From positions 372,001 to 436,000 of the forward strand of contig MU858054.1 of the NCBI GenBank assembly GCA_033297075.1: a DNA stretch of 64,000 bases, written 5' to 3'. The DNA comes from Rhypophila decipiens (Eukaryota; Ascomycota; Sordariomycetes; Sordariales; Naviculisporaceae). This document shows positions 24,159 through 37,390 of this stretch, in pieces. The notes beneath the pieces are model-generated. The model saw nothing but the letters and a program-made list of their open reading frames with translations. It searched no databases and was not told the DNA's origin. The stretch's first letter is position 1, and every line of letters begins with the position of its first letter. Position numbers and translations under genes: made by a program.

Positions 24159-27100
24159 CGACTCCACTCTCGGGCCGTTGAAGGCCTAACTTCGGGTGTT
24201 GCTTGCTCGACGCCTATCGGATTCGCCTCCTTCGGTGACGCTATTCGTCCATTCGCCAGTTCAGTCTTTCTCTCGACGTCGCTGCCGCTGTCGTATTGTG
24301 CGCGGTGCGACGTTGAGAAAACATTCACACCTCGACACTAGGATCCCCCTTTCTTTTTGATGCTCCGGATATTTGGCCATGTCTTCCCCGTACCCCCTTT
24401 TTGTGTTCTGTGTGTGGGAAATTTGTATGGAGTGATGTGATTGATGGATGGGGTGTGGGATGAACATCATTCATCATCGGCAATAAAACAAATTTCAACC
24501 ACAAGTGTTCAAGCACTGTTGTATCACATACACGCGCTCTGCTTGAGATGAAAGGTGCCTGCCTCACAGCTAGCTGGGCATAGTAGTAGCGGGTTATGCA
24601 TAATGGGGTGGGAAGCGGGAGCTGGGACAAAATGACTGGCGCCCCGTCTATCTGTCAACCAGGGATAGGTGACGGGTGATATGATGAAGGGGGAAGGGGG
24701 GCCGGGTTCATTTCGAAATCTTGCCGTCGTCGAATGGGAGCACAAGGACCTTCGAGAACGGCGGCGAAGAGGGGGGAGACGGGGCCGATCGTTCGAGTAC
24801 GGAAGCGCACTCTCTCTGTGTTGCGTCTAGACTGGTGTGGGTGGGCAGGTGAAAGGAACAACAAGGTCGTCGGCATCGGTCGGCTAGTCCATTGCCTGTC
24901 TGTCTGTCTGGCAGGAAAGAAGCAAGCCCCCCGGGAGGGAGGGCATGAACAAGCACGGACGACGATCTCGGGGCGCAAATCACCCTGCATCGGACCCAGT
25001 GCGGGGACGGACGAGATTGACACATGGGAGATGGGCGGTACGGGGCCGTCTTCAAGTATTCTCACACGGAGTAGACTGCACGGGACCCGGTTGAAATCTC
25101 GCCGCCGGCCGGTCCTTCCTGGCCCCCTGGACCTGGTGGTTCCCTCTGCCCTAGGAGACGGAATGGACCGCCGGCGGGGCTAAACTACAACGTCCATGGA
25201 TGAAGTTGTCAAATAACCCTTGTTGATGATGCAGAATGCATGTCACGGTAATGTTCAGCCACAGACCGGTCACTCCAACGGTCCCGTCTTTGTTCACCCG
25301 AACGCGCAGTTGCGTGCTGTCCATACCGTGTCGAGTTTTGGGTCAGGGGAGATGGGGGTTGCTCAGGTGCTTGATGGGTATTGGTTCCCCGTCAAAGACC
25401 AGGGAAAGATGGGAGAGAGCAAAAGGCAGGGGCCCAGGGGTTCGCACAGTACATAAACGTATGAGTTTTACGGATAGAGTTGGACGGGGGAGTGGTCACT
25501 TTGGCTCGCGGCCAGCAGCAGCGCCAATTCAGACCAATCGAAGCTCCCTCCCCCCATCTATTTTGCCACGGAAGAGAACCAACTGCATAGCTGAGGAACC
25601 AACAGACACTTTTTAAACACTACGAAAGTTGAGTCCACTTTCGGGAGTGTGGCGGTTGGTCGACATTACGCATCTTGACAAATCCAATACAGGATGCTAC
25701 TTGCTGGTTGAGCAAGTATTCGTATCCGGGTCAATGGTTCTCGAGGGTCACCATAGCCGAGATGCTTGCCAGCTAGCAGCTACATCGATGGAGCCAACAA
25801 CGACAGTGCAGCACAGCTCATCTTGAAAATACACAAATCAAGACGCGAGCTGCACTATCATGAAGTGAGATGAAGCCGCAGTTGCATATTGTGGGCTGCA
25901 AGCCAAGAGCGAGCGGCCCCTTTACAAAATACTAGACCAAGAAGAGCTCTGTACACGTATGAATGACCAACTTATTTCAGCCCTAAAATCAGGGCTCTCG
26001 AAACACGCGCCTCGTACTACCCGCCCCAGGCTCCATGTCTTGTGCAACTGCTCGGGGGAGGCGTAGGACCAAGGACCTGAGAGATGCACATGATAGCTAC
26101 TGTGCAGTAACAATTTGCACCAAATAAGAAGGTTACATGAGGGGATAAAGGCGACGCAAAAAAAGCAAAAAAGTCAAAGGAAAATATATTAACATCCAAA
26201 CAAATGGTTGATCACCAGAGCAAACCAAGGTATACCTAGTTTTGGGTCACGATTTAACCTCACAGACGGGGAGTCATGCCATCGTAGGTCTCGGTATCTT
26301 CACTTATACGGGGTACATATGAAATCTTGTAATCCGTACGTATGGTGTATTAATGTACGTAATGTACGTATGTGACAGCAAAGACAGCAGTCCAAGTCCT
26401 CGACTCTGACTGGCTCGTGACATTGTCTCGGTCTCGACTGAACCATGACATAGGGCTGCATGGCATGGTGTAAATTTCAAGGGGGCTGGCTGGTCTTCTT
26501 ACACGCACAAGAACCAATCACCTGTCACGAATTCCGAACACAACAAAATCTCAGTCCCTTTGTCCGCTTGCCCCTGATCTGATTGTCAAGGGGGATGCAT
26601 CTTCAACCTAGCTTTTTAATATAAAATTATTACAACAAACGTATAAGACAGGGCAGTAGAAAGATATACCAAGCAATCAAGGAAGCAAGCTGAGCAGGGA
26701 CGAGCAATCAGGCAAGCAAATCAGTCAAAGGAGAATAAAGCAACCTCGTCAAACATTTGAGCATCAATGTCCTGTATGTAGTACAGTATATATCTTGTAC
26801 CGGTACGAGAATCGTCGGTATCGATGATGATGATGATGCTGCTGCGGTCCTTGTCAATAAATTTACCAGCTTCACAAAAGAGGGTTCTACAAAGAACAAC
26901 AACAAGCAAGGTGTCCATTTAACACTGTGATTGACAGATGAACATCATTCCTCATTTCTAGGGGTAATTAGCTTTCCATTCGGTTCTCCGTTCGGACGAA
27001 CCCTTCTTGGGCCCCCTTTTCCCTTTGTTTTTTTGCCACCTGTATGGAAAAAGATACTGTTCATGCATCTCTACGGTGTGCCTCGATAATGGGCTTTAAT

Positions 27101-27951
27101 TGGAGTAACGATGCGCAACTCCTTTCTCGTCTATGGACAAACTCAAATACTTGTTGTAATGGTGAGAGGGCAGGCAGCATGAAATTCCTTGCAGGAGCCC
27201 CAGCTCAAACAAATCTCTCTCGCCGCCGAAGCAAGCTCGGGCTGGTTCAGACTTATCCAGGCATATGAATAGATCACCGAGCTCGAGCCCCGGGAGGCCT
27301 AGTTACAGAAAACCAGATTGCTTGGCCGGCGACGGCCGTGGCTAGTGTATGGATATCGATCCCCGGTCAAGGTATGGGGACAGGAGGTCTTGCAGCAGAT
27401 GGGCAACATACGAAGGGTGTGATCGCCTTCCTGGGCCAGTCTGCCAGCTTGAAATGTATCCCGGTTTTTCAAGAACCGCACTGTACACGGGGGGTGAACA
27501 TTGATACAGTACAGTGCATTCTCAGCTCCCAAACACCGAGATTGGGGAAGAACACGGCTGATACTCCGCTGCTGGTATCATAAGCTAAAGAACACGGATC
27601 GTAACATATCCAGTCATATATTATGATGTAATCTGATCTAATTAGACGCCGAATATCTACCTAGTCGCCAGTTAGCTGTTGCAGCGCGTATGGAGAGAAG
27701 AGAGGAAACTTGAAACACCAGAGTCTGATGAAGAAGCATACACCACGCCGCCGCCGCCATCATATACATACCTAGGTGAGCGGTAAACCATTTTCATTGT
27801 TGTCGCGCGAGTAGCCGTGGGCGGCGGTTCCTTACTTACACAGGACTGCCTAGTTACTCACTGTTGCATGATTCTCCTTGGTATTACGCCATGAAGCAAA
27901 TACGCGGAGAGAAAGCAAAAGACAAATCGCCCTACCTCCCGATTTTTAGAA

Positions 27952-27967
27952 CCCCCCCCCCCCCCCC
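27952..27967 (+). repeat. Poly-C run of 16
   Basis: An uninterrupted homopolymer of 16 cytosines in intergenic DNA. Its exact length is prone to sequencing error. Confidence 0.85.
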
Positions 27968-29460
27968 TTGGGCTTCACTTTAGGTAAAATTTCCTACCGT
28001 AGGTAGCTTGTTCTTGCGGGCCGGACACGGACGTCCCATCGACACAGTTTTTCCGGCTTCTCTGAGGAGGAGAGTAATGTGAAGGAGAGAGAGCAAGTAA
28101 AATATCATGTAGTCAGCTCGGGGGTACGGAGTTAGACGGACTAACCATCGTTGTAAGAACCCTAGGGGGCAAAGCCAAAATCCCGCCATCGTTGTTCGGG
28201 GCAAAGTGCAGTAGTAGAGGAGGGACCTTGCAGCTGTCGTGTATATAAGCGGCGGATATGATGAATGGGGTGGTGGTAGTGGTAGTGGAAGTATTGGAAG
28301 GGGAAAAAGATCCATTTTTCTTCTCGGTGCCGTAGTAGAAGCCGGTCGGAAATCTCTTTTACATGTCTTCCGTTGTTGAAGCTCTATCCGCTAATTATGT
28401 GTGGACCTGCTTCTGTGTGGAACTTGCCCGTGATCTCCCTGCCTTTTGTCATGGTTCCTTCTGTTCTGGTTCCGACTTGATGCTCTGATCTGACTGGGAA
28501 GGTACGACATGTCACTCGTTGAAAAAACGTCCGGGTCCACCATTGGTGGTTAGATGATCTGATGTGTTCCGTTCTTGTGGAAGGAACTGGTCGTACATCG
28601 CGACTGCCTCCGGGGTGGGTATAAGCAGCATCGAATGTTTCGTGATGTACTCCATAATCCATATTGATCGTACGGCACGTACTTCTGTGTAACAGAAGGG
28701 AGAGAAGGAAGGTAGATCAGGGAACACACGCAAAAAATAGACAAACTGCATGAGAAGGATTTAAGATTTCCAGGAGCGTGGTAAGATTCTGGGCAACAGT
28801 GCTGCACAAGACGGAGAATAAAAGAATCAAGATCTTTTGTGTTCCGTAGTACCCGGAGCTCACACAACACATGTTTGCTCGGTATGGCACTGCATTTTGT
28901 AACGTGACTACGCTTCTTTTTTATTTTTGGTTTCTTTGCCTCTTCTGTAGTCATACCTCACAAGGCTGATTCACTTCTTTTGTTGCAGAACCCACGTGAA
29001 ATATCGATCAAGCGGGTTGGTATGTAGGCACACGTTGAAAGGATTCCATGTCAAACGTGACCTGGGGCAGACGACTTACACGGAGACTATTGGCTACGGA
29101 GTTGACTGGAAGCCGAGAGGAGAGCCCAGCTCCCAGCTCAAGAATTGCCGCCTCTGAGCAAGCACAAATTTGAGAGCTGTCTCGGAGCTGAAACGGAGTC
29201 AGAGGTAATTCCGAATGACCGAGGCCCTTCTTCAATAACGCGGTTTTGAGTTGATCCTCCTCCTGCATGATATTGGGGGCCGAATGTCTTTGTACGACGG
29301 TCTACGTGGAGACATGCGGATCAGTAAGTAGCGAGAGCGTCCTTCCATTGGCTTGCTTACGTCCTCTTTGCTGTTCCCGAATATGAACTGGACGTGTGGG
29401 TAGGACTTGATATTCCCTAAATCCCGAACCCCAGCCTGTTGGAATGGGAAAGGTTATCCA

Positions 29461-29469
29461 TACTCCGTA
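29461..29469 (-). repeat. Dispersed TACGGAGTA motif copy
   Basis: TACTCCGTA on the plus strand is the reverse complement of the 9-mer that also occurs exactly at 5852, 15791 and 43256, always outside the recognised coding regions. Near matches occur around 25072 and 28125. Confidence 0.6.
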
Positions 29470-32400
29470 CTGTTTAGCTGTACAGGTTCACGGGGACGGG
29501 ATCAAAATGGAACGGCCCACCGTCCCAACTACGCAAGATAGGGTCGTTCGATTACGACGCCCGCCATGCAGTGTTCTTGTTGCCAAATCCTATTGTTACT
29601 TTTCCAAGCTCTTCGCCGAACGAACTTGGGGGTCAATGTCTGCCTGCCGTGTCCGTTGTTGAGAGTAGAAAAACGGTAAGGTATTTCGCCGAATCTCTCG
29701 CCGGTTCCTAACTTTTTCTCTCCTCGGTGTTTTGCGGTTATCTATGGCAAATATGACTTGGTGGTACGTACCAGAATGTACGTCGTTCAACCGGACCATT
29801 CAGACGGCTGTGTATCCATACCTCCAAGGTGATACAGTCGTACAGCCAGGGATGCTGCAAAGAATTCCAGCCCCAAGCGGTAGTACAAAGGGTGGCTTCC
29901 TTGTTAAGTGAAAGTCTGGAACTGTCGTCTTAATTAAGAGTTTGGTGCTGGGAAACAACGCTGATGGTTCGTCAATGCACCTGCTGAAATAAGAGTACCC
30001 CGGCCGGCCGGACATAGGCTTCGGGCTCTTGGCCCGGCTATCGGGACCGGGACCCGGGACCTCGGGAAAACAGCGGAGTCAAGAGCCATGCATAAAGCTG
30101 AGCCCACCAGTCGCATAGAAAGTGAAGAGAGTGTATGGATTTGAGCTATGACATCCAAAAGAATGTCATCATTGTTCAAACGCTGCTCCTGAATCGTCCC
30201 AGGTGATCTTCGAGTGACAAGTCCGCGTATCCGTTGCATTGCGATGAGGGAATGGGTGTTACCGCTGACCAAAGCTAGAATTCAGTCAATACCCGCTGAT
30301 TGGGCACCTTGACGGCATGATGGAGCTTCATCCAAGGTATACGGAGACACATGTAGGGATATGCTACCTACCTGACCTACCTGGATAACGAGAGATCACG
30401 GGATAGTAACACCCAGCCGTCCTTGCAGAAACGCAAAAGAATACGTAGCTGGCTGTTTGTTTCTAAACGAAACCAGTAGCTCGAGGACCGGATGTAAGGA
30501 GGTCGTTCCCCTAGGGTTGAAATGGGGCAGGGTAGGTTTTTCATGCAGAATACTCAACAGAATACGGGATCCCTGTCTATGGTACCATACAGAAGTGATG
30601 ACCATACCTTTGGCGTTCTTGATACCGCTTACATAAACGCCTATCGTCAGCTACTAGCCACTCTTCAGGCGAGTATCTTCACAACGGTATTCGGGGTGTT
30701 TGATGCACTGACTTCTGATTTGGAGCATTGAAATTAGGTTTATGAAGATAACCGTAGTTTCTTGTCCTAAACGCCAGCCAGGCGAGACGCCTTCGTCCTT
30801 GCTGGACATGATATCCGCTGGCTTCGACTGAAGCGCCAGAGGTCGGCGACAGCGCGTGGTACTGATATGCGAAGGACCCCGACAGCTGACGACGTCTGCT
30901 AAGTTGGAGAGGATATTGAGCAGCAAATCTCGACGCGGATCATCACGCTCGCTGACAGACAGCTGGCTGGAACTTCTTCCGAAAAGGGGAAGATCATAAG
31001 ATGAGGGAGGGGTCGAAAACGGGGGGCCGGAATTCTGCAGAACAAACCTCCAAGGGCTCATTAGACTCGGTACCCCGTACGGGTCACGAAAACAAGAGAA
31101 TCGAGATGCCGATATGCTACGAGGGGACTGAAAGGGGAGGGGGGGTATCGTGGCCAGTCTTTTCTCCCGCTAGCAGCTGCAAGCTGTCACAGCCGGCAAT
31201 CTCGTTTGTGAGCGACGCTGACATGGCTGGGACTCACCGCTCGGATTTCAGCAAAACAGAAGCCGTTCCATTCTGTCGGGTCCGCCATGGCGACTATACT
31301 GGCAGCATGTGTGGCATTGGAAGCGCCCAAGGCACAGGACAAACAGCAGATACAATAGAGGGGTAAAATCTCGGCCAAGGCTAAACACGGAATCAGTCAC
31401 AACCGAATGCTACTAGTGTCCAGTACTTGTAGAGTAGGGCTCCAGCCTCTCATGCAACATACCTTCACTCTGCAGTATCGATATCAGCCAGACCAAGAAC
31501 TGGGGGCTATCAAGCACTGCACTGTCTTGTAACTATCGAGTGGTGCAGTGATGAGGGTGGTATCGAAGGTGAAATATTTCGTCCAGACATTTCTTTCTGG
31601 GAGCTCTGGGTGTGAGGCCCTAATCTTTAGTTAGCCCCCTGCCTAAAACTAGCGTTACTGGGAAGCGTGAGGGTTCACTGAAGATGCCAAAAAGGAGGAC
31701 ATCAACCCTGAAAGAGTCAGAAGACCGGCCGGTGGTTATGCTGCGATGCAACCATGGCAGTGGTCGACGGCCGATGCAAGACTCGTACGCGGCGAGCGCA
31801 CAGTGGACAGCGAGAACTGGGCCAGCCCGGAGAACGGTTGTGAGCCAATCGATGGTCCCGGGAGTTCGGGCCCGGCGCTTACATGCAATTTCTCAAACTC
31901 ATGGACTGCTACGGCGACGGGGACGGGGACGGCCTGGCAAGTTCCTTCTCCCTTGGTAACAATAATCAGGCCCAGTAGTCTGGCGAGCACTGCTATAGGG
32001 CGGGAATTATCTCGAGCTGCGCTGTGCTGCCTATAAAAGCACTTTGTGATATTTCAAGTCAGCGGGTTGCACTCTGGTTGACCGCCCTCCGGCCTGCTGT
32101 CCATGCATCAATACGACAACATAGGTGGATAGGGGAAGGGGGCCCCTATCAAATGAGTTCGATAGGAGGACGGGAGTTATACTCGAGCAGGTTATTGTTG
32201 CTCTGGCGACCTCGCCGTGAAAAGAAGCTGCAAGATCCTTACAGGCTGTACACACACTCCTGGAACTATTGTGTTCTGAGGTTGTGGAAACGACACACAG
32301 ATTGTGGTGAAAATGGCCCTTGACTACGTCGTGATGTCTGGGAACCAGGCAGGGGGTACTGGTCTCTTCGGACAAGGCCCGAATTATGACAAGAACGTCC

Positions 32401-35400
32401 AATGAAGAGCAATGAGAATCGCGAAACAGGCGCAGAAGAGCAGACGTGGTGCTACCTCTCAGACCTGCTCCGATACTGATCATCCCAATTGGCTTGGCCT
32501 GTCCGCATCTTGATGGAACGCGGTAGAAGTCATGGGTAATGCGGGCGCCGAAGATCCTGTGCTCGAGTTCGTAGTCTGGAATTTGTCATTAATCGACGAG
32601 AGTTGATAAATGTTACTGTGGGCAGAACGCCGGTGGGTTCTGTAGGGATTATGACTCCGCCATCATGCCCTGTAAAGTTAAATCAGAACTATCCCAGCGG
32701 AGGTTTAGGCGATGTGCCGGATAATCCGGGATTGCTGCCTGATACTTGCAGACCGGGGACCCGATACCTTGGTATTCGTAATCAAGGGTTTATTTGTAAC
32801 AAGTCCAGTGCAGTTCAATCCTACTGGCAACTTGCGACTCAGTTCGAGTTGTGGGTTGCTCGTTCCCGGTTGCGTCAATCGCCCGTCCTCGCTTGCATCT
32901 ATCGTCCGGCCGTTGTCAGCCCGGGAAGGCAAACTACGGCAAACGATGAACCGCGGGGTCACATTCTGGCCTTGAACCTTGCCTTGGAAGGCACCGATGG
33001 GCTACCTCGAACCATCCACGCAATCTTCTTCTCCTATTACTCCTTCCGTATACCTGACTCGGAGCTGCCTTTGCGTTTGAGTGAAATTTGTGGGGTTGAA
33101 GCAACATTGCATGCATACCGTAGGTCACAACCTTACCAAACGTGCCTATCTTTCATTGTGCATATCACAGCCCTTTTGGGCCGCTTGAGAAGAGACCCGT
33201 CACGGTCTGCCTGACTGGGTAGGCATCTATACGCTTTGGCAAGCGAAATTTGGGGCGATACATCCAGTAGAACAAAAACAACTCAGCAGGAAAGGAAATA
33301 AATGAGCTCATATGGTGATTCAGTCCGTGGCGCAATTGGGTCAACCAGAGTATGCAGTGGTCTGATCTCTGTGCCAGAGGGCCTCCTTGAAGATCTTCCA
33401 CGCCGTGCTGATACCGACCAACTCGAGACACCGTAAATCGTGATGTTACCGGAGGAAATCGGTGTCTAAGTGGTTCTAACACCGAGTGTTGGTTAGAATG
33501 ATGGCTTTGCAGCCAATCTCCGGGTCCTTTAGGCGCGTTGCCAGTGAAGTCTTTACCCCCGACAACAACAGCCCTCGGCCCAAGTTCATCCCTTACCCGG
33601 AGCTGGGACGGGGCATTTGACTGGTAATCAATGGCTGGGCGACCGACAACATCCTTTAAGGTCAGGTACGTGTACAGGTCAGTCCTGTGGTGAGGGCTCC
33701 CCTCTATCCATCGCTGATCAGAAAGTGTATTTGAAGACCGTATCGCCAACGGTAAGCCGTACGGGCAGAATACAGTACGAGTTTAACCTAGAGAGCATCG
33801 CCCAATAGGGAAGCAGATCTCGACCCGACAGAATGGTAACTGCTCTGATTGGACAGAATAAGTGACAGTTCACCTCCACCCGCTAATTTCGCACTATCAA
33901 TCCGTGGCGTTAGGCCGATGCAGGGAACTAACACTCTCTTTGGCCCATTCGTGTCCCTGTCCACCTTATCCGCACCTTTCTCCACATCCAGACACAGTCC
34001 CCGCCTTTGGGGAGAACTGTCTCAATCCAGCGCCGCTTCCATTTCATTCCCCCACCAATTCACCATCATTTTGATCAAGTCCGCTATGAAATCAGCTGTG
34101 CCGCTCTTGATCTGGCGTGAGAGATGTTTCGAAACGCGGAAAGCTGTTTTTAGAAGTGTGTAATCGTAGTCAGATCTCGCAGACGGCAATCATGAATCAG
34201 GATGATGCGAGACTTTGCTCGTAGGGCTGCTAGTGCTAGTCCTGAGACGCTGACGATAGCAGATGTCGTGTTTTAGTTTTTGCAACAAGATCAATACTGA
34301 CTCATTAAACATGAGCCATCTCGTTTCCTACTATATATCCCGGAGGCGAAGCAAACCCGCCGAGGTGATTACGGGTTTAATATCTGGTAATTGTGCTTTG
34401 CCAGGCATGTGCAGTTTTATGCATTTGCTGGACCTCAGTGATGGAACTCCAGAGAGTAGAGGGGGGCTTCTTCGGCAAAGTTGGACTCCCGTGGACCTTG
34501 GTTTTATCAACTGCCCTGTCCCGTTCCCGCTCCCTCTCTTTTCTGTTCATGGCGGTGGATTGGGAGGCCCTTTCTCATATGTTTCTGTGGCAGCTTGCAC
34601 CGAGAAGGGTGTAGGGCGCTCTGAGGCAATCACATAGTCACAAAGCATGTTTGTTTGTTGTAAAAGCTGCACATTGCAGATGCAATGGTGTGCCGACTTG
34701 ATGAGGTATGGACGGGATGGTTAGCCAAATGGATAGTAGGTCTCTGGATATCATCAAGAATGGGAACCGACCTACGGATATAATTCGTGAATGGCGAGGC
34801 TTCGTTACTCTGCATCAATCCCGTGCCAATCATGGCTGGCAATCTTTGGCCCCCAACCCTTTCCTGGCCCGCGCGCAACCAGCAAAACAGGACCAGATTA
34901 CCAGAACCGAGCTGGCACAAGAAAGAGATCACAACTAGATATTTCCTTCGAGTTGCTTTTCGGTGCATTTCTTGCTGGCCTTGCGGGTTTTAGGACGTAC
35001 AAACCAGATCTCGGGTAGAACAATCGATCTTGCCATAATTAGATCTGTTGTGCTGTAAAAGTCTCGGGTTCTTGCAGTGCCGATTTGTGGGATGACGGAA
35101 ACGATACAGCGACGTACATACACTACCTAATTTGGACAGCTGACATGATGGAGGACTGCCCACTTCGCATTCTTCTCACCCACGTCGCGGATTTCGGGGT
35201 CGCAAAAATAAAATAGCAGCGGTTTCTGGGGCTTAGGGCTCAAATTCGACAACGGCACAACCAGTTCGGACTTTGTGCTAACTTTGAACCTCGCCAGGAT
35301 CGCCCTCAGTTTTTATCTTATCCGCCCACATCACTGCCGTTCCCTCCCCGTCCCTTCCTTGCGGCGGTGGCGGCATTTGCAGTTCCCCTCGGTGCCTTCT

Positions 35401-37390
35401 AATGCTCTTGTTCACTTCTCGAACTTCTTTTTAACTAATAATTAATCCCAAGGGATTTGTCTCCCATGAGCAATATTTTGCTCCAGACAACCGGGCACAG
35501 TTGTTTCAACCCACATCGGCCCCAAGCAGTCTAAGCCCCTTCAAACTAGGCCGGCTTTTCTGGCCTCTACCGTCGCGGTTTCCCTCCAAGGCAGAGTGGC
35601 AGACAGGTATCTAGTCATTCAACAGGTTACTGGCGACGACAACCTGCACTCAACTTCAAGAATCCAAGAGCAACAAATCTGAAATCGCGGATCCCGATTG
35701 GCACACATCCATTCCTCGGTCCGGCATTGCTCAGGTCCCCTGCCTCACTTGCACGGGTGGCCGTTCTAGCTTTCTTGTTGGGGGCTGATGCCTGACACGA
35801 TTGTCTACCTTTCTTTCCGCCGTGATAGCTGCTTGGATGGTGTACGGAAGACATTCAACCCAGAGATGGCAACTCTGCATCGACCTCCCCCTCAAGTTGT
35901 AGTGAATGACAAGTGCTCTCATCCCGTGTCTGTCTTGGTGGTTTGATACAGCGCAGTTGGATGTGGGCAGCGGCGTCTATCAGGCTATCCATCTGGAACC
36001 AACGACCGCGGCTATCGTCAGTTTTCCCAAGAAAATCGGAGAGCGTTTCAACTGCGTGAGAATTGGAGCGACCGGGGGAGTCGCTCTCTGTTCTAAATTG
36101 TATCGTACCGTATGGTATACTGTACGTGTTACGAGGTGGTACGTATAGAGTGCAGGGGCTTCGAATTTGGAAGTCTCTCTTCTTTACCCCTGTCATATTT
36201 CCTGGTCATGGCTGTCCCGCAGAGCGCCGCCCTCACATCCGTTCTTTTCCCAAGATAGAGCCCACTTGCCCTTTTCTGCCTAGAATTGGATCCTTGTCCT
36301 TCCTTTTTTCTTGGCTCCTTGAACCCATGTCTGCGGGCTGCGTCTCCTTTCATTGCCATCTTCGCCCAGCATTTGCCCCTTTTGGAAAAGAGGCGTTCGA
36401 ATCCGAGCCTCAGGCTAATGGAATTTATCGATAAATTGATCGATCTTTTATCTGACAAGCGCAGTACCCCAGCTTCCTGGTTACAAGCAGAGAAATGCCA
36501 TGTCAAGAGGTACCTCCCAAGATCCTTTTCCAGCACCTGAGAAAGCCGTCTCGAGGTTGCTTCCCCCGAAGATCCCGTGTAAAGCCACCCTTCTCAAATA
36601 TTCCTCGCTTCTTGGTACCCATCTCTTTTATTCACAGTTTGCAATTCTGCCGAGCAGCCTGCCTGCTGAAATACACCATTTCCTCAGCGACGTCTTACTA
36701 GCAGGTGGCTGTCGGTGGCCTGTCAGTCTTTGGCTTCGGGAGGTGTGGCCAGCGGCCGCTCAGTCGGCTCCCATACCCACTCGCAGAAAATATCCATGTC
36801 TCTTGCTGAACAAAGCTTCAAGTGAAGAAAGCCCAGAAACGGAAAAAAGAAAATCAGCATGACCGTATATACCGAGTATATGCGATCATGGACTTGGACA
36901 AGGCCGTAACAGAAAGTGTGAATGACAAGCCATAGCCGGCTTTTTGTCTCCAGACCCATGTCCTCGCACAGTCCAAGTGACGGCGGTTAGGTGAATGAGC
37001 TCGGAGAGGTACTTGGGTACGTACCGTACGGTTACCGGTGTTGACAACCCCCGCATACAGCTAGATTGGATGTGCCACTCCTCACCCTGCTTCTTCTAGA
37101 CCGGGGTAGAGGGAGGCTTGCCCATCAAGTACTGCAGTGTTCCTGGCCCCTGGTAGAAAAACCGGAGCTCCTACCACACTCCACTGATATACCTAGTCCG
37201 GGCCCTTTGCTACAAAGCCAGGCTCGTTTCTCTTCTCCTGACCTTCCACTTGACTCCCGCCACTCTTCGCCTCTTTCAAGAACCCGAGGTCCACTCTCTA
37301 TAAGGTCAGGCCCTTTCCTTTGCCTCCTCTCTGGCCCGTTCTGTCAAGCTCCAACATCCAGCTTCGCTTGTTGTTGGACCAAGGGACTAA

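Larger units (their letters stand above)
20237..37390. other. 17.1-kb stretch with no recognisable gene
   Basis: I searched both strands by reading the translated frames and looking for donor/acceptor pairs. The longest frames (about 203 codons at 32603-33214 plus, 194 codons at 33165-33749 minus, 150 codons at 32031-32483 minus) overlap one another and show no known domain. Base composition is mixed and not AT-rich, so a large RIP-degraded transposon is not evident. Local AT-rich patches occur near 26610-26640. The stretch contains many short inverted motifs of the TACCTA/GGTACC/TACGG type. It lies directly upstream of the regulator gene at 37391 and may be an extended promoter, harbour non-coding transcripts, or hold small or decayed genes that I cannot resolve. 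Confidence 0.5.

Noticed and set aside
32603..33749. Frames of 203 codons (plus) and 194 codons (minus) in the gene desert
   Set aside because: They overlap each other, have no recognisable motif, splice pattern or coherent composition; treated as chance frames.
20237..37390. RIP-degraded transposon filling the gene desert
   Set aside because: The stretch is not strongly AT-rich or TpA-rich, and no long terminal repeats or transposase/reverse-transcriptase fragments were seen. A computed RIP index would settle it.
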